A DNA stretch of 64,000 bases from Phyllostachys edulis (taxonomy: Eukaryota > Streptophyta > Magnoliopsida > Poales > Poaceae). Shown here piece by piece: positions 57,151-64,000 of the stretch (position 1 is the first letter of the stretch; every line of letters begins with the position of its first letter). Position numbers and translations under genes: made by a program. The notes beneath the pieces are model-generated. The model did no database searches. It was not told the origin of the DNA and worked only from the letters and a program-made list of their open reading frames with translations. The stretch lies in assembly GCA_036346405.1 (NCBI GenBank), contig CM070546.1:99206826-99270825 (forward strand), given 5' to 3'.

Positions 57151-60100
57151 CTCTTCGTCTTGTTTGATTCAGAGCATCACATTCCTTTGTTTACGAGTCT
57201 TTTCTTTGCTTTGTTGGGGAGCTTCTTTTCTCTCCATTGTCGGTCCCGCTTACTCATTCGCTCTCCGGATCGGAGTTGAGAGCGAGCTTGAGTGTAGGGA
57301 TGTTCCCATCGAGATTAAGGGAGTGGGATTCTCGGCCAAATCTCATTCTCCTCAAGTCTGCGATGCGGGCGTGATTCTTGGTATGGATTGGTTGTCTCGC
57401 CATATGGGACAAATCGATTGCGCCAAGAAGTCCGTCTCTCTTTCTAGTCCCTTCGTGTTCGCGTTTCCTTCTCGCCGAAGTTGCTAGGTCCACATCTCTT
57501 CGCCCTCGGCGAAGTCCGTTCTAGATATTAATGAAGTCCCAGCAGTTTGTGACTTCATTGATGTCTTCCCACGATCTTCGGGGATGCCACCCGTTCGAGA
57601 CCTCGAGTTTGTCATTGAGTTGGCTCCTGTACCACCCCTATCTCAAAGAGGCCTTATCGGTTGCCACCGAACGAGTTGGTGGAGTTGAAGAAGCAGTTAA
57701 GTGAGCTGCAAGAGAAGGGTTTCATCCGCCCTAGTTCATCTCCTTGGGGTTGTCCAGCAATCTTCGTAAAGAAGAAGGACGGTACTTTACGCATGTGCGT
57801 TGATTACCGCCCGCTTAATGAAGTGACGGTAAAGAACAAGTATCCATTGCCCCGCATTGATGATCTCTTCGATCAATTAACTGGAGCCCGAGTTTTCTCC
57901 AAGATTGATTTGAGAGTGGGATATCATCGGGTTCAGATTCGACACGAGGATATTCGAAGACGGCATTCTCTACTCGCTTCGGCTTGCGAGTACACCGTCA
58001 TGTCATTCGCAACCAATGCTCTGCCTTGTTCATGAACCTCATGAATTCGGTGTTCATGGAGTATTTGGATAAGTTTGTCGTGGTCTTCATCGATGATATT
58101 CTTATCTACTCCAGAACGATGAGGAACACGCCGAGCATCTGAAGCTTGTGTTGAGCAAGTCTGCGTGAGCACCAAATTGTCTGTGAAGTTGACAAGTGTG
58201 CATTCGGTTGAAAGAAGTAGCCTTCTTAGGCCATGTTCTTTCAATTTGGAGGCGAGCCGTTGATCCTAACAAGGTCGACGATGTTCTTTCTTGGAGTCCG
58301 CCCACTTCGGTTACCGAGGTGCGGAGTTTTCTTGGTTTAGCGGGATACTATCGTCGCTTTATCGAGAACTTCTCTAAGATCGCGGCCGATGACGAGTTGC
58401 TCAAAAGGACAAGAAGTTCTTGTGGTGCGATGCTTGCATGCGAGCTTCCAAATTCTCAAGAAGCGTTTGACCACCGCTCCCGTCCTCGTTCTTCCCGATA
58501 TCCATCGAAGTTTCGATATTTATTGCGATGCTTCTCGTCGAGGCCTCGGTTGTGTCCTTATGCAAGAAGGCAAGGTAGTGGCCTATGCATCAAGGCAATT
58601 GAGACCTCATGAACTCAACTACCCTACTCATGATTTGGAGCTAGCCGCTGTGATTCATGCACTTAAGATTTGGCGACATTACCTAATCGTGTCGTTGTGA
58701 AGTGTATTCGGATCACAAAAGCCTTAAGTATTTGTTCACCCAACCTGACTGAACCTCGGGCAAAGGAGATGGTTGGAGTTGATCAAGGATTATGATATGG
58801 GTATTCACTACCATCGAGCAAGGCTAATGTCGTTCTTGGCGCGCTTAGTCGTAAAGCGCATTGCAATGCCTTGTTTCACATGGGCGTCGGCCTACCCTTA
58901 CGGAGGATTTCCAGCGTCTCAACTTAAGTATAGTTGAGCATGGTTCCTCATTGCCTTGGTTGTGCAACCAACCTTGGTGGATCGGATCAAGTCCGCTCGG
59001 CGATCGGATGATGGAGTGAGCCACATCAAGGAAAATGTCAAGAACGGGACAGCCAAGTGCTTCTCGAGGGCGAGCATGGTGTTGTGAGGTTCGCAACGCC
59101 TTGTGGTTCCAAAGGTCATGGAGTTGCGGAATATGATCCTCCATGAAGCCCATGATTCACCTTTATCCATTCATCCGGGGCCACAAAGATGTATCAAGAT
59201 CTCCGCCAGAGATTTTGGTGGACCCGAATGAAGAGGGAGATCGCGAGTTCGTTGCTTAGAGTCGGCGTATGTTGTCGTGTCAAGGCCGAAACATCGGCGT
59301 CGGCGGGGCTCGCTTCACCTTTGCCTATTCGGAGTGGAAGTGGGATTCGATCGGGATGGATTTTATCACCGGTCTACCCAGTCGCGAAGGAAATGATGCC
59401 ATTTGGGTCGTCATTGATCGGTTGACTAAAGTGGCTCATTTTCTTCGGTAAAGACCAAGATTCGTACCGATCGCCTAGCCGAGCTCTATGTCTCTAGGAT
59501 TGTGAGCTTACATGGCGTCATCAAGACGATCGTTTCGATCGTGGCTCCATCTTCACTTCCCATTTACGCATAGCACGCAAAGGCTATGGGAACCCGTCTT
59601 ACCTTTAGCACGGCATTTCACCCTCAAACCGATGGTCGACCGAGAGGTCAACCAGGTTTTAGAGGACATGCTTCGTGCTTGTGTCCTTTCTATGGGAAGC
59701 ATTGGGAGAAATGCTTACCATTCGCCGAGATTTTCCTACAACAACGACTTTTTCGGGCCGGTCTCGGCATGGCACCTTCGAGGCCTTATACGGGAGAAAG
59801 TGTAGAACCCGTTGAACTGGTCGAGACCGGTGAGAGACCTCTCTTTGGCCGGACTCGATCAATGAGGCGGCGCCAAGTCCGGCTTATTATTCGGCGTTTG
59901 CGCACAGCTCAATCGAGCAAAAGAGCTATGCGGATCGCCGGCATCGTGAGTTGAGCTTTGAGCCCAATGACTTTGTTTATCTCAAAGTCTCTCCTTTGAA
60001 GGGCCATCAACGTTTGGCGTCAAGGGCAAGTTAGCTCCTCGATATGTCGGTCCCTACCGCGTTATCGAGAAGAAGGAGCTGTTGCCTACAAGTTGGAGTT

Positions 60101-60378
60101 GCCATCTGCACTTGAGGGGTACATGATGTGTTCCATGTGTCCCGGCTTAAGAAGTGCCTCCGTGTTCCAATCGAGGAAGCTCGTTGGAGACTCTCGATGT
60201 CAACCCGATCGACCTATCGCGAGCACCTGTTCGCATACTCGATGAGTCTGAACGAAGGACAAGGAATAAGACCATCAAGTTCCTTAAAGTTCAGTGGTCG
60301 AACCATTCTGAGGATGAGGCTACTTGGGAAAGGGAAGATCGTCTGCGTGCGGACTATCCCTCTTTCTTCCCCGAGTGA
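57151..60378 (+). pseudogene. Tekay pol: protease, RT, RNase H, integrase, chromodomain, frameshifted
   Basis: Protease region at 57164-57487 (CRDVPIEIKGVGFSAK, VILGMDWLSRHMGQIDCAKK). RT at 57661-58130 (IRPSSSPWGCPAIFVKKKDG, MCVDYRPLNEVTVKNKYPLP, then VVFIDDILIYS with both catalytic Asp present). RNase H at 58389-58700 (FDIYCDASRRGLGCVLMQEG). Integrase from about 59160 (MYQDLRQRFWWTRMKREIAS; WDSIGMDFITGLPSREGNDA; VVIDRLTKVAHFL). Chromodomain at about 60220-60378 (PVRILDESERRTRNKTIKFL, then VQWSNHSEDEATWERE). Frame changes occur roughly every 100-400 bp, mostly 1-2 base losses, yet amino-acid motifs are almost uneroded. This fits the mixture of near-perfect motifs and indels seen in the GC-rich LTR half. 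Confidence 0.88.
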
Positions 60379-60403
60379 GCCAAATCTCGGGACGAGATTT
60401 TTG

Positions 60404-60419
60404 TAAGGAGGGGAGGTTT
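60404..60419 (+). promoter_or_regulatory. Polypurine tract of the Tekay-type element
   Basis: TAAGGAGGGGAGGTTT immediately precedes the 3' LTR start at 60420 and is the plus-strand priming site. The phrase TCTCGGGACGAGATTT upstream recurs in the chromovirus scrap at about 48133. Confidence 0.8.
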
Positions 60420-63400
60420 TGTAACATCCCAATTCTGAAAATGAGGGGAAATTAAAACTTTTTATTTATCTTTAGGTCCTTGAACCTTTTCTGTAATTCT
60501 TGTAAAAGAATTATGGGAATAGAAATCAAATCCCCAATTTAAACTCCAATCAAAAACCTCCTGGATAAAAATCTTTTGTCCAACACTTGTAAATATTTTT
60601 CCTGAGTTCTAAGGAAGCCTTGTGACCCCTCTGAATTTTCTTACAATTTTTAGAAATTGTTTGAATAATTTTAGAGGCAAGTCAAACCAGCCCAAAGTCT
60701 GGTCAAACCCCCTTTATCAATCCTTCTGGAATTTGTTGAGGAAAATATATTGCACAAACATCTCTGAAAATTTTATGGGAGGTCAATATGTTAGTCATAA
60801 AGCTCCTGTAAAATTTTCACAAATTTTGGAGTTGTTTTGATACCTCAAATAAATCCACAAAGTCTCAGCTGAATTCTAAACCCTAGGGAAGTGCACCTGT
60901 TGCTCGGGCTCGAACCCGTGTCGACCCGAGCCACTCGTCTTGGTCCAACCACCTAGCAGCACCAGTGGGCTCGCGCGGGCGCAATCCTTGCGAGCCGTTA
61001 GATTTTAATCGCACGACCCATGATCGTACTTTGGATCGACTCGATTGACCTCGGCCCTTGGATCGGGATCCAACGGTGCGTGAGTGGGTCCGTGGCTTAT
61101 GGTCGGGCTCGACCGCTCGCTCACCGTTTTGGCTCGAGCCGCTTTGTGTCACTGACTGGTGGGCCTGGGTTCGCTCCTGGTCATCTTCCCCGCGGTCGCT
61201 GCTCTGTCTCGCGCGTGCGCCAGAGCCATGGCGTGCGCGGCGTGGGGGAGCAGGGCCAAGTCTTGTCCGGGTCCTTGCAACGTCTATTTGCATTTAATGC
61301 TTGCCAGGGCGCCCCAAAGTCTTCCCTTACCTGCCCCCATCCCTTCGGCGCTTTGACCGTGGGGGAGTATGCCGTTGCACCCTCTCCCTCTCGGTTACTT
61401 GAGCCCCCCTTAGCTGGCTCCTTAGCTTCCTTTGCACGCACTTGAGCTCCAAGTAGCACCCACGGCGCTTCCTTGAGCTCAATTCGCCGAAACACCCAAG
61501 TCCACCATTGTTGGCGGGGAGCGAGCCGTCACCACCCGTACTCCTGCGGCTCTCTTGCTCCGTTTCTTGCTCCGGCTTGTTCCTTTCACCCTCTGGAATG
61601 ATAACCCTAATCCAATTCTGGCTTGTCTCCTCAGGGCGCAGCTAATTTAGGAGTTCCCCAATTCGCCGAAAAACTCTTTCTTCGTCCTTAGCTCGGTGAG
61701 TGCCCGTTCTTGATCCATTACTCGGGTAGCATCACCGAGCTTCACCGATCATCTCCGTGGGCGTGGTCTCGCTAATTTTGCCAGTGGTCCGCCTCAATAG
61801 CACCTGTTGCCACCTGTTGTCTTCACCAGCCGCCCACCTCCGACAACCTCTTTGGCTCGGGTCCTCTCGGTGAGTCCCTAGAGTCCTCGATACTTGTCGC
61901 CGCGTTATTTCGGTAGGAGAATGGCGAACCGAGTATGCTGCCACAGCGTATGCTCTCCTCCGCTCACACACACACACACCGCCGTGGCCCATCTCCCATG
62001 AGTTCGCCATGGTCGGGTGCGATTAGTTTTAGGCTCCCATTTTGCCCTTGCCCGCCGCGCGATTTCCCTCGCCGGCAAGACGCCAAAGTAGCCCACGGCG
62101 AGCGGCTCCGTTGTCGGACGCGGCGAGACATCAGGTCGTTTTCGTTGTGAGCCGCCGATCAAATATCAACGGCCCCAATCCTCGCTCCTTTTTCGCGTTG
62201 GGCCTCTTGGCGCTTATTTCGGTTCAACGTGGACCGTTGGATCTTCGATCAACGGCCACGTTAAATTGCTTCAGCGGAGCGCCTTGTGCTCCCGATCGCG
62301 TGGACCGTCCGATGTGAGATCGACGGTCCACAATCGCCACGTCAATTAAGTTTTGGTTTCTCCGAGAGCTTTATTTTTGAACTGAAAAAGGTATTAATCT
62401 TTGTAAATGCATATCTTTTTCATGGGAATTCATTTTAGATGATTCCACTTCTGTTAATTCAGTTAGGATCTAAACTTTAATCTAAAAATGTTTAGAAGAT
62501 TAATATGACTCCAGAAAAGCATGAAATTAGATTTTAAACATTCTCAGCTTTATTATTGCAATGAAATTCCTGTTAAATTGAAAAATACATAACAAATTCA
62601 ATATAAATCCTTTTAGTTAAACTCAACTTTGTTAATTCTGTTATTACCTATACTTTAATCTAAAAATACTTGTAATCATGTGTTAGTTGCAAAAATGTCC
62701 AGAATTAACTTTGACTTTGCATAGGCTTTAATTGTTTACTAGAAAACATTGCAACTTGTAAAATGCATAACTAATTCTCTGTAAATGATTTTTGAGTGAA
62801 TCCAAGTCTGTTGGGTTCCTCTATTAATGAACTTGCTAGGAAAAATAGTTTTGAACATGTTACTGTTTCTAGGAGAAATAATCATGCATTATAATTTTGT
62901 TCAAGTTCTTGTTTCAAAAGTTAGTAGAGAATGCAATATAGCCCCAAATGGGATGAACCCTATTTTGCTGTTCCTCTCATGAGATGCTTGAACTACTGTA
63001 AAATTTTCAAGTTCCTACATGTCTAGAAATTTTGTCGATGAATAGTAACCTAATTCTAATTACTAGGCTGAGCAAAAATGTTTTCATCATAACTTTTGCA
63101 TTAAAGATCCAAATCAGTTGATTCTTGTTTCTATATTCATGTTAAATCAATACCTTGCTGCTATAAAATTTCAAATCATTCGGAGAACTTTTGCTGTTGG
63201 GTCTTGTTGCTTTTCTTTATTCTTATCGACTCTTTATCGCCTTTTCGTTAGGGTTCGACATTTGTGGTAATCCGAGAACGATCCTCCGCAACAAAGTGAC
63301 CCTCAACAGCCAGGCAAGCAGTTTGACCATGATTCATCCTATATTTGCAAGTCTATTATATTGCTTAAACTCTATGTATGCATTGCTACTTTGTTTTAAA

Positions 63401-64000
63401 TTATGGTTAGTGAATCCTATAGTTGCACAATCTGTAGGGATGCCATGTCTTTACTACCTTACGCCTAGGTTCTTGGCTGTGGTTTGAGCTCGTCGGATGA
63501 GCTCATATCACTTAGTAGATTGCGACTTGAAATGCTTAGCAATGCTTAGATAACGGTAGAAATGGGCGGTTGTCGACATTATGTCGATGACCTTGATCAC
63601 ACTAAAATTATTATTCCATTATGTCCATCTTGTGCTTTGTTAATTTGTAAATACAAAATCTGAAAATAAATGTGTGGATTGGACTTGGGCATATTGGATG
63701 GATGGTGTGGTTTTGGATGTGGTGGTATGCCCGAGTCAACAAGGACCTAATTCTTGCGCCATTGATCCAAGCAATTATGCGTACTAACCACGCGAGGGCA
63801 TATGGAACCCTCTTGACTAAGTACTCTAGGAGGTGTTAATTATGAGCTGCTTTCGGTTGGTGTGTTTTAAATGAAAACGATATGTATAGTGTGGGAGGGA
63901 ACATTAGCTTCCGGCTAGGTCGTCTAATGTCTCTTTCTCCCCGTGGGTTGTCTTGACTCGTAATTAGCATTATCCTTTGGAAAGGTCTCGTAGGACTTAG
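60420..64000 (+). repeat. 3' LTR of the Tekay-type element, cut by the window edge
   Basis: It matches 50763-54370 of the 5' LTR. The first 470 bp and the AT-rich part from 62380 onward are almost identical to the 5' copy. The GC-rich part (60890-62360) differs by dozens of small indels. About 0.9 kb of LTR should lie beyond the window. Confidence 0.92.

Larger units (their letters stand above)
50763..64000 (+). mobile_element. Ty3/gypsy chromovirus (Tekay/Del type), 3' end outside the window
   Basis: LTRs start TGTAACATCCCAATTCTG at 50763 and 60420. The order is LTR, tRNA-Met-type primer-binding site, gag, protease, RT, RNase H, integrase, chromodomain, purine tract, LTR. The C-terminal chromodomain and long LTRs (about 4.5 kb) fit the Tekay lineage. 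It is inserted in the minus-strand copia pol. The left flanking 5-mer is GAGGC (50758-50762); the right flank lies beyond the window. Visible length is 13.2 kb, and the full element would be about 14.2 kb if the 3' LTR matches the 5' one. Confidence 0.92.

Noticed and set aside
1..64000. tRNA, rRNA or CRISPR-like arrays
   Set aside because: Nothing with tRNA box A/B spacing, rRNA signature or regularly spaced repeats was seen; the repeat arrays present are transposon subterminal repeats.

Overview
This is a plant nuclear window, almost certainly from a grass (Poaceae). It has GC-rich first exons with conventional GT-AG introns, a complete grass-type beta-COP gene and a phytocyanin gene, set among nested grass-style transposons (CACTA, hAT, Helitron-like, Ty3/gypsy of the Tat and Tekay types, Ty1/copia, LINE). 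I see only two genes that look intact: an early-nodulin-like (phytocyanin) gene at 9606-11890 (+, 2 exons, 258 aa) and the coatomer beta subunit gene at 34100-39678 (+, 4 exons, 950 aa). A frameshifted, truncated second copy of the 5' end of beta-COP lies at about 12620-13207, next to the phytocyanin gene.

Layout. 1-3831: AT-rich non-genic DNA with two Helitron-like copies and a degenerate AT-rich repeat. 3832-9155: a CACTA element with an ACG target duplication, carrying degraded exons of a CHIP-type U-box E3 ligase and of a coiled-coil gene. 9156-11890: the phytocyanin gene. 12620-13207: the beta-COP pseudogene. 13944-21345: a second, unrelated CACTA element (CAT target duplication) carrying two exons of succinate-semialdehyde dehydrogenase. 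21349-33900: LTR-type sequence, then a gypsy element of Tat/Retand type with gag deleted and an antisense coding region downstream of integrase. Its 3' LTR is split by a hAT element (30333-33625) with a perfect 8-bp duplication. 34100-39678: the beta-COP gene, whose 5' leader abuts that LTR.

40651-50762 is a graveyard: an LTR-like block, a truncated copia (+), a LINE fragment (-), a copia gag and LTR (-), a scrap of chromovirus and a copia pol (-). From 50763 to the window edge a gypsy chromovirus (Tekay type, about 4.5 kb LTRs, C-terminal chromodomain) is inserted into that copia pol. Its two LTRs are nearly identical in AT-rich DNA but differ by many small indels in GC-rich DNA, and its ORFs are broken in a similar style. 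This suggests base-level sequence errors in that stretch, a younger element than the broken ORFs imply, or both.

The most interesting content is gene capture by the two CACTA elements, the TE-on-TE insertion directly upstream of the beta-COP gene, and an unannotated in-frame 36-nt cassette exon candidate in beta-COP intron 1. All family assignments come from reading motifs by eye; no database search was run.
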